A DNA stretch of 64,000 nt from Hymenobacter telluris (lineage in GTDB: Bacteria > Bacteroidota > Bacteroidia > Cytophagales > Hymenobacteraceae). The DNA lies in contig NZ_JAFLQZ010000014.1 in the NCBI RefSeq assembly GCF_017313265.1, positions 89,522-153,521 of the forward strand, given 5' to 3'. Below the pieces are notes generated by a model, which searched no databases, was not told where the DNA came from, and worked only from the letters and a program-made list of their open reading frames with translations. A program made the translations under genes and the position numbers. Within the stretch, counting starts at the first letter, position 1. Every line of letters starts with the position of its first letter. This document shows positions 51,537 through 60,253 of this stretch, one piece after another.

Positions 51537-53717
51537 TTAGCTCAACACTTGGTACACCAGCAGCGAAGCCAGATACGCCAAGCCGGTCATGTACACCAGT
51601 TGAAGCAGCGGCCAGGTCCAGCCTTTGGTTTCGCGGTAGGTGGTGGCCAGGGTGCTCATGCATTGCATGGCAAACACGTAGAATACCAGCAACGAGCCGG
51701 CGCGGGCGGGCGTGAAGAACGGTTGCCCGTCTGGGCCCTTCTCAGCAGCTAGTTTTTGCTGTACGGTTAGCTCGTTGGCATCCTGGCCCACGCTGTAGAT
51801 AGTGCTCATCGTGCCCACAAACACCTCCCGGGCCGCAAACGAGGTAAGCAGCGAGATGCCGATTTTCCAGTCGAAGCCCAGCGGCCGAATAGCAGGCTCA
51901 ATCAGGTGCCCAAAACGGCCGGCGTAGGAGGTTTCCAGCTTTTCTGAGGCCACCCGCGTTTCCACTTCCGTTTCGTTTAGCTGTGCGGTATTGGCGCGCA
52001 CCCGCTGTTCAGCTTGTTCCAGCGAGTTGCCCGGCCCATAGGAAGCCAGTACCCACAGTATCACCGATATAGCAATAATGACTTTACCCGCCTGAAATAC
52101 GAAGGCTTTCACCTTCTCCACAATGGTGAGTACCACGTTTTTCCAGCGCGGCCAGCGGTACACCGGAAACTCCATGATGAAGTAGCTCCGCTCTTTGGTC
52201 TTCATGAACAGCTTCAGCACCCACGCCGACCCCACCGCCGATACAAAACCCAGCAAGTAGAGGCCCATCAGCGCCACCCCGCGCAGGTTGAAGATGCCCA
52301 GCACTGGTTGGTCGGGCACTACCAGCCCAATGAGCACCGTATACACCGGAATCCGGGCCGAGCAGCTCATCAGCGGCGTCACGAAGATGGTAATCATCCG
52401 GTCCTTGCGGTTCTCGATGGTGCGCGCGCTCATAATAGCCGGCACGGCGCAGGCCATACCCGAAATCAAGGGCACCACGCTCTTCCCGTTCAGCCCGAAC
52501 TTGCGCATGATGCGGTCCATCATGAACGTTACGCGGGCCATATAGCCAGTTTCCTCGAGCACCGCAATGAAGGCAAACAGCAAGGCAATCTGCGGAATAA
52601 AGATGAGCACACCGCCCAAACCCGCCAGCACGCCTTCGGTGAGCAGGCTAATGAGCGGTCCATTGAAGTTGCTTTGAATCAGGCCGTTAATCCAGGCCAC
52701 GCCCGTATCAATTAGCTCCATCGGGTAGCTGGCCCACGAGAATACCGCCTGAAACAGCAAGAACAGCACCGCCAGAAAAATCAGGTAGCCCCACACTTTG
52801 TGCGTGAGCACCCGGTCGAGGCGGTTGCTGTAGGGCTCGGCTTTCTCGGTCCGCGTAACGGATACCACGTTCAGCAGCAGCTCGTTGATGCGGGCGTACC
52901 GGTCGATGGTTTCCTGGGCCTGCCGCGGCGTGGCCTCGAAGTTATACTTGGTTACTAGCTCCGCTATATACGCTCGGTTGTCGGCAGTCAGGAAGCTGAT
53001 ATGGCGAAACTGATGCGCGTAATGCAGCGCCAGATAGTCGTTGTGCAGGTTGAAGTAGTAGCGAATCTGCCGCAACATCGGTACCAGCGCTTCGTCAGGC
53101 TCATAAAACGTAGTGGTAGCCGCGTCGAGCTGCTGGGCCATAACGATTTTCAGCGCCGCTACTCCAATGCCTTTGCGGGCGTTCATGGGAATAACCGGCA
53201 CCCCCAGTTCCTCCTGCAACGCCTCTAAGTCGATGTTGATGCCGTGCTGGGCGGCCACGTCCATCATGTTCAGGGCCAATACCAGCGGCAGGCCCAAGTC
53301 AGCAAGCTGCGTGAACAGCAGCAGGTTGCGGCGCAGGTTGCTGGCATCGGCCGTTACCACCACAAAATCCGGATACTGCCCCGACGTCTTATCGTAGAGC
53401 AGGTCGGTGATTACCTTTTCATCCAGGCTTTTGGGGTAGAGCGAATACGTACCCGGCAAATCGATGATTTCGGCCCGGTGCTGCGCTGTTAGCTGGCTAA
53501 TCCCGGTTTTGCGGTCTACCGTCACGCCAGGGAAGTTCCCGACTTTCTGGTTGAGGCCCGTAAGCTGGTTGAACAGCGAAGTTTTCCCGGAATTGGGGTT
53601 GCCAATCAGCGCAATGCGCGTCAGGCCGCGCGGTGCGGCCTGCAAAGCGGCAGTTTCCAAAGCCGCCGCCGAAGCAGCGGCCCTGGCAGGGACGGTACGA
53701 ATTCCGGCATCACGCAT
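51537..53717 (-). CDS. feoB: Ferrous iron transporter FeoB
   Basis: GTP-dependent Fe(II) importer in the inner membrane. 726 residues. An Ala-rich start (about 1-30) leads to the G domain with GNPNSGKTSLFNQLTG (about 38-53), DLPGTYS, and NMMD, then a helical GDI part and the membrane domain with two Gate regions (about 330-520 and 550-726; CAVPAIMSAR near 425). feoA lies six bases upstream on the same strand. Confidence 0.96.
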   Translation of the reverse strand: MRDAGIRTVPARAAASAAALETAALQAAPRGLTRIALIGNPNSGKTSLFNQLTGLNQKVGNFPGVTVDRKTGISQLTAQHRAEIIDLPGTYSLYPKSLDEKVITDLLYDKTSGQYPDFVVVTADASNLRRNLLLFTQLADLGLPLVLALNMMDVAAQHGINIDLEALQEELGVPVIPMNARKGIGVAALKIVMAQQLDAATTTFYEPDEALVPMLRQIRYYFNLHNDYLALHYAHQFRHISFLTADNRAYIAELVTKYNFEATPRQAQETIDRYARINELLLNVVSVTRTEKAEPYSNRLDRVLTHKVWGYLIFLAVLFLLFQAVFSWASYPMELIDTGVAWINGLIQSNFNGPLISLLTEGVLAGLGGVLIFIPQIALLFAFIAVLEETGYMARVTFMMDRIMRKFGLNGKSVVPLISGMACAVPAIMSARTIENRKDRMITIFVTPLMSCSARIPVYTVLIGLVVPDQPVLGIFNLRGVALMGLYLLGFVSAVGSAWVLKLFMKTKERSYFIMEFPVYRWPRWKNVVLTIVEKVKAFVFQAGKVIIAISVILWVLASYGPGNSLEQAEQRVRANTAQLNETEVETRVASEKLETSYAGRFGHLIEPAIRPLGFDWKIGISLLTSFAAREVFVGTMSTIYSVGQDANELTVQQKLAAEKGPDGQPFFTPARAGSLLVFYVFAMQCMSTLATTYRETKGWTWPLLQLVYMTGLAYLASLLVYQVLS

Positions 53718-53723
53718 GCGCGG

Positions 53724-53993
53724 CTACTCCTTCAGCATAATGGTTGCTGCTTCACTCACTCGCAGCGACAAAGTGTAATCTGCGGCCTCACCCACCACTA
53801 AGGTAATCGGACACCCCAGGGGCGCCCGGCTATTCAGCCGCACCTGCGTACCGGGGATACACCCCATTTCCAACAGTTTGAGGGCCATTTCCGGATCCTT
53901 CAAACAGCAAATCGTACCCGTCTCGCCTAAATGCAGATCTTTCACGCTTCGGGGAGCGGCAATGGCTTTGGCAGAGGTGGGACGAACGGACAC
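53724..53993 (-). CDS. feoA: FeoA-type accessory protein
   Basis: Small SH3-like cytoplasmic partner of FeoB. 89 residues. KDLHLGETGTICCLKD (about 19-34) and EMGCIPGTQVRLNSRAPLG (about 43-61) are the FeoA pattern. First gene of the feoAB pair, with a canonical promoter. Confidence 0.93.
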   Translation of the reverse strand: MSVRPTSAKAIAAPRSVKDLHLGETGTICCLKDPEMALKLLEMGCIPGTQVRLNSRAPLGCPITLVVGEAADYTLSLRVSEAATIMLKE

Positions 53994-54024
53994 GGCAGCA
54001 GGGTTTATTTAGACTTCCTTTAAA

Positions 54025-54056
54025 CAAAGGTACAACCCATTTAGGTTTCGACCAAA
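54025..54056 (-). promoter_or_regulatory. Canonical promoter of feoAB with an overlapping palindrome
   Basis: On the minus strand TTTG (54053-54056), a 20-base gap, then TACCTTTG (54025-54032), a textbook pair. CCTTTAAACAAAGG (54018-54031) is an inverted repeat that covers the -7 and start area, a possible site for an iron-responsive repressor. Confidence 0.65.
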
Positions 54057-54143
54057 GTGCCCCGGCCCGGCAAGTCCAGTGCTAAGTGCCTTATAAATAT
54101 TCCTTTCAGGAATTGCATTTTTATAAATATTTAAAGAAAACGT

Positions 54144-54156
54144 GCCGAAAATCGGC
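54144..54156. promoter_or_regulatory. Palindrome GCCGAAAATCGGC in a promoter region
   Basis: A perfect 5-bp inverted repeat with a 3-base centre, at the place where a -33 element would lie relative to TACTTTTG (54167-54174). It could be an operator or replace the -33 box. Confidence 0.4.
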
Positions 54157-54166
54157 GTTATCATTT

Positions 54167-54174
54167 TACTTTTG
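54167..54174 (+). promoter_or_regulatory. -7 element of the CarboxypepD_reg gene
   Basis: TACTTTTG fits TAnnTTTG, 25 bases before the ATG at 54199. This supports 54199 rather than an upstream ATG-like start at 54142, which lies before the promoter. Confidence 0.55.
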
Positions 54175-54198
54175 GGATATAACTATAGCATACACAAT

Positions 54199-55101
54199 AT
54201 GATCCAACGCGTACTTGCTTTCGTCACTTTTCTCTTGCTACTCCCAGCGCTTAGCATGGCCCAAGAGAATCGTCTGTCCGGTCGCATCGTCGATCAGAAG
54301 ACGAAAGAGCCCATTCCTTTCGCCTCTATTGGTTTGAAAGAAGAACAGACTGGCGCTCTGACCAATGAATATGGCTTTTTCCAAATGGCCATGCCAACCA
54401 AAAATGCCCAAGACTCCCTGGTGGTGCTGGCTTTGGGTTACAAACGCGTAGCGGTGCTAGTGAAGCGCGGCAATGCCAACCTCGCCGACCTCATTGTAGA
54501 GGTGCCAAAGCGCGTAATTGAGCTGGGCAACGTTACGGTGAAAGGCGGCAAAGTGAAAGACCTGTCGCTGGGCTCGAAGTCGACTACACCGGGTGAAGGG
54601 ATGATTCAGGGGATGCCCGGCAGCCAGTATGCCTTCTTCGTGAAGAACGACAAGAACAAGAAGCTCGGCAACGTGCGCTCCGTGTCGTTTTATATTGGAG
54701 AGCACGGCTTCCCGCGCGAGCCGTTCCGGGTGCGCCTCTACAAGCCCGATGGCAACTACAACTCGCCCAACACCGACATTCTCACCGAAAACGTAGTGGT
54801 ATCGGCCCCGAAGGGTGGTGAGTGGTACACCATCGACCTGACGCCTTACAACATTGAGGCACCATCGGAAGGCTTTTTCGTGGCCATGGAGTGGATTGTG
54901 AGCGGTGATAAGTTCTACACCACCAACTTCATGGACACTTACACCCCCTACGGCCAGATCATGCGCCCAACCTTCGAATTCAAGGAAAGCCGCACGTGGA
55001 GCTACACCATGGGCAAAGGCTGGAGCCTGCTCACTTTGGCTAGCAACGGCCAGCGCTACAACGCCATGATTAAAGCCGAAGTAGACCAGATTAAGGATTA
55101 A
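54199..55101 (+). CDS. Secreted protein with CarboxypepD_reg-like domain
   Basis: 300 residues from the ATG at 54199. Signal peptide ending near SMAQ (about 22), then a CarboxypepD_reg-like beta domain (LSGRIVDQKTKEPIPFASI, about 26-44, to about 105). The C-terminal part (about 140-300) is beta-rich, with SVSFYIGEHG and WYTIDLTPYNIE. This domain often precedes TonB-dependent receptors, but here no receptor follows. A secreted or outer-membrane-associated protein of unknown role. Confidence 0.85.
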   Translation: MIQRVLAFVTFLLLLPALSMAQENRLSGRIVDQKTKEPIPFASIGLKEEQTGALTNEYGFFQMAMPTKNAQDSLVVLALGYKRVAVLVKRGNANLADLIVEVPKRVIELGNVTVKGGKVKDLSLGSKSTTPGEGMIQGMPGSQYAFFVKNDKNKKLGNVRSVSFYIGEHGFPREPFRVRLYKPDGNYNSPNTDILTENVVVSAPKGGEWYTIDLTPYNIEAPSEGFFVAMEWIVSGDKFYTTNFMDTYTPYGQIMRPTFEFKESRTWSYTMGKGWSLLTLASNGQRYNAMIKAEVDQIKD

Positions 55102-55103
55102 GA

Positions 55104-55140
55104 CAATGTGCTGATTTGGTTATGTGCTGATGTGCTATTC
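55104..55140. repeat. Internally repetitive stretch after the CarboxypepD_reg gene
   Basis: ATGTGCTGAT occurs twice (GTGCTGATTTGG and GTGCTGATGTGC) in the style of the long hairpin arms. Only a 9-base inverted match (TAGCACATC at 55253-55261) is seen, so no full stem forms. Confidence 0.35.
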
Positions 55141-55167
55141 AACTACAAGACATAATCCAATACTGTT

Positions 55168-55213
55168 ATAAAGTAGAAAAGGGGCTCCGTGTGGAGCCCC
55201 TTTTCTACTTTAT
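55168..55213. terminator. Bidirectional terminator
   Basis: 21-bp perfect arms (ATAAAGTAGAAAAGGGGCTCC and its complement) around GTGT, ending the plus gene (55101) and the minus OmpA gene (55274). Confidence 0.93.
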
Positions 55214-55273
55214 GTTGAGTAGCTAGGCAAAGCCGAAGCACGACAGCCACCTAGCACATCGGGAATCGGTGGA

Positions 55274-55894
55274 TTACTTAATCACCGCAATTTCGACGCG
55301 GCGGTTTTGCTGGCGGCCTTCTGGCGTGGCGTTGGTTGCTACGGGAGCCGTTTCGCCCATGGGCTCGAGGCTAATGCGGTTGGCTCCAATGCTGGCATTG
55401 CTGGTGAGCCAGTTTTTCACGGCTTCGGCCCGCTTAGCGCTTAGCTCTTTATTGTAGCTCTTGTCGCCGCGCGAATCGGCAAAGCCCATTACGCGCACCT
55501 GGCTTTTGCCGTAGCGGCGCCCAATGGAACCTCCGATTTCCGACAAAGCCCGCGTAGCTGTCGGCTTGATTTCGGCCTTATCGGTATCGAAAAGCACGGT
55601 TTCTTCCAAGCCGTACACGCTGTACTTATCGTCGTCGCGCACTGAAATTTCCGGCAAATCAATTTCCTCGTACTTGGCGTCAGCCAGCTTGGCTTTGGTC
55701 ATGTCCCAGGCGGCGTCTACGGAATTGGCGGCATCCGCTGCAGCATCGGCTACGGTACTGTCTTTGCGGTATACAACTGCCGTATCGGACGTGGCTTCCT
55801 GAGGTTCGTCTTTGGCTTCGGGCTTTTTCAGGTCACTACAAGCAGTTGACAGCAAGGCGGTCAGGGCTAAAACAGAAAGCAGGGGCTTGTTCAT
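55274..55894 (-). CDS. OmpA-family lipoprotein
   Basis: 206 residues. Lipoprotein signal peptide with lipobox STAC (Cys about 19). The middle (about 25-90) is acidic and Ala-rich; the C-terminal OmpA domain (about 95-206) has FDTDKAEIKPTATRAL, the NKELSAKRAEAVKNWL peptidoglycan-binding motif and GRQQNRRVEI. It probably anchors the outer membrane to the cell wall. Confidence 0.92.
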   Translation of the reverse strand: MNKPLLSVLALTALLSTACSDLKKPEAKDEPQEATSDTAVVYRKDSTVADAAADAANSVDAAWDMTKAKLADAKYEEIDLPEISVRDDDKYSVYGLEETVLFDTDKAEIKPTATRALSEIGGSIGRRYGKSQVRVMGFADSRGDKSYNKELSAKRAEAVKNWLTSNASIGANRISLEPMGETAPVATNATPEGRQQNRRVEIAVIK

Positions 55895-56006
55895 GGGGTA
55901 TAAGGAACTAATGATTGGGAAAGGGAAGATTCAGACGCACTTACGCAGCCTCAAAAGGGAAGTTGGTTTCTCAGTGGCGAGGTTGAGGGCGGCGCACATA
56001 ACAAAT

Positions 56007-56041
56007 CGAGCCGCTAGCTGAACAGTACAGCTAGCGGCTCG
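56007..56041 (-). terminator. Terminator after the degenerate hydrolase
   Basis: Perfect 14-bp arms (CGAGCCGCTAGCTG and its complement) with a 7-base loop, 20 bases past the stop codon at 56062. Confidence 0.75.
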
Positions 56042-56061
56042 AAAGCAGATTTGGAGCAGAA

Positions 56062-57459
56062 TTACTTGGTTTTGGTGTGCTCGGCAATCCAACTCCTGAT
56101 TAGCTCTAATGCAGCCGGCGAAAAGGTTTCGTGCGGCTGCCCGTTCACCACGGCCCACTCACCTGGGTCGGCCTGAAACAAGTGGTTGACTCCGGGCAGT
56201 TTCTTGCTGGTTACATCGGAGTTGCCGTGCAGCGCTTTAACTAAACCGTTGAGGTTAGGCTCGGCGGCCACGGAAGCATCGGCGGTGCCGCCGAGCAGCA
56301 GTACGGGGCATTTCACTTGGTCCATCCTGACAGCAGGATTGAATGCTAGCTGGCTTCGGTAGCGTGCTGAAGTGAGTTCGGCAGCACGGTTTTGGGCCGT
56401 AATAGTGTCCAGGCTGGCATCGTATTGCCGCATCATTTTCACCAAAATTGCCTGTGCCTTTTTAGAGTCTGGGTTCTGCGTTACCACGGTCTGCAACGCC
56501 TGTTGCTGCTTAATAAAGATGTTAATATCCTGCTCTTGCACCCCAATTCCGCGAAGTAAGGCCTTCTGCTGCTGTAGGATAGCCGCACTTCCCGATTGCC
56601 CAAACGCGGCGAGCGAAACCACGAAAGCCGGCGGCAACGGCTGCGCCGCCGCCAGCAAAGCCACGTTACCGCCTTCGCCGTGCCCTACCACGCCGATGCG
56701 CGTCACGTCTATTTCGGAGCGGGTGCGCAGGAAGTTCAAGCCGGCCTGCACATCACCCACCAGTTCGGCGGTGGTGGCGGTGGCGAAATCCCCGGCCGAA
56801 GCACCCACGCCCCGGTCATCGAAGCGCAGTACGGCAATGCCGCGGCGGGTGAGGTGGTCGGCTAGAATTCCCATTAGGCGGTAGTCGCCGATGGTAGCGT
56901 CCCGGTCTTGGCCACCAGCATCGGAAGCCAGCACCACGGCCGGAAACGGGCCCGGTCCGGCGGGTACCGTGAGCATGCCACCCAGCCGCAGGTTCACCGG
57001 CACGTTGGTATAGGTTACTTCTTCTTCGCGGTAGGGGGGCGTTAGGCGGGCTTTGGGGGCGGTGTTGACGGCGGCCGGCGCAAAGGTGAGCGTTAAGGCG
57101 GCTTCCAAACCGGGTTGCCGCCATTGCCCGGTCAGCTTTTTACCATCGGGGGCCAATTGGCCAATAAAGCGGCTGCCAGCTTCTTCGGCGGCAAACACCA
57201 CGGTGTCGCCGCGCACTTCCACTTGCACGGCCATGTGGCTGACCTTCTGCATGGGCACGTCGAGCGTGGCGAAGTACGAGCCGCCCGTAAGGCTAACCAG
57301 CCGGAAAATAACTTCCAGCTCGCCACCCGGCATTTTCAGCGGGCCTTTCCATAAACCATCCATGGCGGGGGCGGCAACAGCTGCTGATTCACCCATCATC
57401 CACAACAACAGCACCAGCAACCAGCGGCGTGACACCCACGCACCAACGAACTTATTCAT
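56062..57459 (-). CDS. Secreted alpha/beta-hydrolase fold protein lacking the catalytic Ser
   Basis: 465 residues from the ATG at 57459; the open frame reaches 57540. Signal peptide ending near AVAA (about 29), an N-terminal beta domain (about 30-140), then a hydrolase domain. Where family members have GHSxGG, this protein reads VVGHGEGGN, with GGC (Gly) at the nucleophile position. The acid (GTADASV) and His (GVNHLF) are present. Ester hydrolysis is therefore doubtful. An alternative is a binding role. Confidence 0.85.
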   Translation of the reverse strand: MNKFVGAWVSRRWLLVLLLWMMGESAAVAAPAMDGLWKGPLKMPGGELEVIFRLVSLTGGSYFATLDVPMQKVSHMAVQVEVRGDTVVFAAEEAGSRFIGQLAPDGKKLTGQWRQPGLEAALTLTFAPAAVNTAPKARLTPPYREEEVTYTNVPVNLRLGGMLTVPAGPGPFPAVVLASDAGGQDRDATIGDYRLMGILADHLTRRGIAVLRFDDRGVGASAGDFATATTAELVGDVQAGLNFLRTRSEIDVTRIGVVGHGEGGNVALLAAAQPLPPAFVVSLAAFGQSGSAAILQQQKALLRGIGVQEQDINIFIKQQQALQTVVTQNPDSKKAQAILVKMMRQYDASLDTITAQNRAAELTSARYRSQLAFNPAVRMDQVKCPVLLLGGTADASVAAEPNLNGLVKALHGNSDVTSKKLPGVNHLFQADPGEWAVVNGQPHETFSPAALELIRSWIAEHTKTK

Positions 57460-57614
57460 GTTAGCTGTCAACAGAGAAATAGCAATAAATAAACTTAGCC
57501 AAGTGAAAAAACCGGAGTATAGATGCTTTAGCGCAGCCACACACTTTCTCGCAATATAAGTATATCTAGTCGGGTTATATTAAACTGGCACCTTGAAATT
57601 GCTTTGACGCAGCA

Positions 57615-60113
57615 TTACTCAGTGAAAAACACTCGCTTCACCCGCTCACTTACGTTGGTTAGCAGCTCGTACGGAATAGTGCCAATGCGGCTTGCCAACT
57701 CAGGCAATGGCAGCTGTGGGCCGAATATTTCGGCTACGTCGCCGGCCCGGGCGGCGCTGATATGCGTGACGTCGACCATGCACATATCCATGCATACATT
57801 GCCGATGATGGGCGCACGCTGCCCCCGGACTACTACCTCGCCCGCACCATTGCCGAAGCGCCGGTCGTAGCCGTCGGCGTAGCCGATGGCGAGGGTGGCA
57901 ATGCGCCGCTCGTATTCCACGGCCTGGCCCCGGCGGCTGTAGCCTACCGTTTCGCCGGGCGGCAGGGTTTTCACTTGCGAAATGGTGGTGCGCAGAGTAC
58001 TAACGGGCCGTAGGGCATCTTGCTCGCGGCCGGTAGCTTCCACGCCATACAAACCAATACCGAGGCGCACCATATCCATATGGGCTTCCGGAAAGCGCAG
58101 GATGCCCGCCGAGTTGAGGGCGTGTTTAAGGATGGAGTAGCCCAGTGCTTCTTCCAATTGGGGCGTCATGCGTTGGAAGGCGGCCAACTGCTGCTCGGAG
58201 AAGCTGTTGTGCTGCTCTTCGTCGGCGCCGGCTAGGTGGGTGAGGGCGCTGGCGACGCGCAGGTGCGCGGCATTATCGCGCAGCAGGGCACACAGCTCCG
58301 GCAGGTCGGTTTCCGAGAAGCCTAAGCGGCGCATGCCAGTATCGAGCTTGAGGTGAATGGCTGGCAGCGGCTGCTGGCGGGCGGCCGTGAGGTAGTCGTG
58401 CAGCCGCTCGAACGAGTAGATTTCGGGCTCCAAGTGATACTGGCGCAACACCTGAAACGCATCGGGCGAGGGGTTCATCACCATGATGGGCAGGCTGATG
58501 CCGTGCTGGCGGAGGCTCACGCCTTCGTCGGTGTAGGCTACGGCGAGGTAGTCGGCGCGGTGAAACTCAAGCAGGTTGGCTACCTCATAGGAGCCGCTGC
58601 CGTAGGCAAATGCCTTCACCATCACCATGAGCCTGGTGCCCGGCTGAATACGGCTGCGGTAGAAATTCAGGTTCTGCGCCAGCGCCTCCAGGTCCACTTC
58701 CAGCACCGTGCCGTGAATCTGGCGCTGGAAAGCCGTCACAATCCGCTCGAACCCGAACCGCCGGGCGCCCTTCACCAGAATGGTTTCCTGGTGAAAAGCA
58801 TCGGGCCGAAACTGGCGCAGAAAGTCGTCGGTGGTGTTGTAGAACGTGGCTTCCACCTGCTGAAAAAGCGCCTGATGGTGCTTGATTTCCAGCCCCACCC
58901 CTACCAGCCGCTCCACGCCGTGGGTGGCCAGCTGCGCAGCTACGCGGGCATACAGCTCGGCGCCAGCCAGGCCTGATTCCAGCACGTCGCTCAGAATCAG
59001 GGTGCGGCGGCCCCGGCGGGGTTGGCGGGCCAATACGTCGAGGGCCAGATTGAGGCCAGCCAGGTCGTTGTTGTAGGTGTCGTCGAGGACGTAGCAGTCG
59101 TTGAGGGCCTGTTTCATTTCCAGGCGCATGGCTACGGGCTGAAGCCGGTCGAGGCGGTGCTGGATTTCGGCGGCGGGCACCTGCCGCCACAGCAGCACCG
59201 CTAAGGCGTGCAGGGCGTTTTCCACGGACGGCTCGTCGGCGAAGGGCAGCGTGAACGTGTGCTCCTGGGGCAGCGGCCGGGCCAGACTCACGCGCGCCAC
59301 CATCCGGTCGCCCGACGATTCGGCCACGGTTACGGCTACGTGCGCCAGGTGCGGGTGCAAGCGGCTCCAAGTGAAGGTGCGGTGCTCGGGCAGATGTTGC
59401 TGGGCAGCAGCATGAATCAGCTCGTGGTCGAGGCAGTAGAATAGCGTGTCCACATCGAGGAACAGCTGCATTTTCTCTTCCACTTTCTCGCGGTGGTTGG
59501 TGAAGCCAGCATCATGCGCCGTACCAATGTTGGTGAACAAGCCAAGCGTGGGCTGCATAATGCGGGCTAAGCGGGCCATTTCGTGGCGCTGCGAAATACC
59601 GGCTTCGAAGATACCCAGCGTGTGCGTGGCGTTCAGCTCCCACACGCTGAGCGGCACGCCCACCTGCGAGTTGTAGGAGCGGGGGCTCTTGCAAATCAGC
59701 TCGTCGGGGGCCAGCAGTTGCGCCAGCCACTCCTTCACGATGGTTTTGCCGTTGGACCCCGTCACGCCCAGCACCGGCACCCGAAACCGCCGCCGATGCG
59801 CGGCCGCTACGGTTTGGAGAGCATCCAAGGCATCATCTACCAGCAGAATCCCCGCTTCGGGGTACGCCAGCAGGCCACCCGGAATTTCTGCGGCCCTATC
59901 GACTACAAACAGCCGCACACCTCGCGCGTACAGTTCCGGCATATATACATGGCCGTTGTGCTGAGGGCCACGCAACGCGAAGAATACGCTGCCAGTGGCC
60001 TGCCCAATGCGGCGGCTATCCAGCAGCAACTGATGAACAGGAGCGGGCCGGGGAGGAGTGCGCAGCAGGGTGCCGTGGGTGAGGGCGGGCAGGGCGGTGA
60101 AGTCGAGCATCAT
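57615..60113 (-). CDS. Bifunctional MurF / alanine racemase fusion
   Basis: 832 residues. The MurF half (about 1-455) adds D-Ala-D-Ala to UDP-MurNAc-tripeptide, with P-loop GVTGSNGKT (about 118-126). The Alr half (about 460-832) makes D-alanine and has the PLP lysine in MVKAFAYGSG (about 493). The fusion is common in Bacteroidota and joins production and use of D-Ala. The start ATG (60113; a second ATG at 60110) lies five bases from the -7 element. Confidence 0.95.
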   Translation of the reverse strand: MMLDFTALPALTHGTLLRTPPRPAPVHQLLLDSRRIGQATGSVFFALRGPQHNGHVYMPELYARGVRLFVVDRAAEIPGGLLAYPEAGILLVDDALDALQTVAAAHRRRFRVPVLGVTGSNGKTIVKEWLAQLLAPDELICKSPRSYNSQVGVPLSVWELNATHTLGIFEAGISQRHEMARLARIMQPTLGLFTNIGTAHDAGFTNHREKVEEKMQLFLDVDTLFYCLDHELIHAAAQQHLPEHRTFTWSRLHPHLAHVAVTVAESSGDRMVARVSLARPLPQEHTFTLPFADEPSVENALHALAVLLWRQVPAAEIQHRLDRLQPVAMRLEMKQALNDCYVLDDTYNNDLAGLNLALDVLARQPRRGRRTLILSDVLESGLAGAELYARVAAQLATHGVERLVGVGLEIKHHQALFQQVEATFYNTTDDFLRQFRPDAFHQETILVKGARRFGFERIVTAFQRQIHGTVLEVDLEALAQNLNFYRSRIQPGTRLMVMVKAFAYGSGSYEVANLLEFHRADYLAVAYTDEGVSLRQHGISLPIMVMNPSPDAFQVLRQYHLEPEIYSFERLHDYLTAARQQPLPAIHLKLDTGMRRLGFSETDLPELCALLRDNAAHLRVASALTHLAGADEEQHNSFSEQQLAAFQRMTPQLEEALGYSILKHALNSAGILRFPEAHMDMVRLGIGLYGVEATGREQDALRPVSTLRTTISQVKTLPPGETVGYSRRGQAVEYERRIATLAIGYADGYDRRFGNGAGEVVVRGQRAPIIGNVCMDMCMVDVTHISAARAGDVAEIFGPQLPLPELASRIGTIPYELLTNVSERVKRVFFTE

Positions 60114-60117
60114 GCGG

Positions 60118-60125
60118 CAAAGGTA
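60118..60125 (-). promoter_or_regulatory. -7 element almost touching the murF-alr start
   Basis: TACCTTTG on the minus strand fits TAnnTTTG, and its last base is four bases from the ATG at 60113. A transcript from it would be leaderless or nearly so. Confidence 0.5.
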
Positions 60126-60218
60126 AAACGGAACCGAGTGGGATGCCGCTGGGGTTGCGCGGGCGGCTGGCCTACGCTACCCTGGCTAAGGGCGCCTAAA
60201 CCGGTACTGGCTTTGCCG

Positions 60219-60226
60219 TACCTTTG
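60219..60226 (+). promoter_or_regulatory. -7 element of the RarD-type gene
   Basis: TACCTTTG fits TAnnTTTG. It overlaps the first possible TTG start (60224), so translation must begin later, most likely at the TTG at 60254. Confidence 0.5.
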
Positions 60227-60253
60227 CAGCTTGTTTTTCATTTCCGATTCCGT

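Noticed and set aside
57053..57559. Plus-strand frame of 168 residues over the degenerate hydrolase
   Set aside because: Antisense shadow; the signal peptide and fold on the minus strand explain the region.
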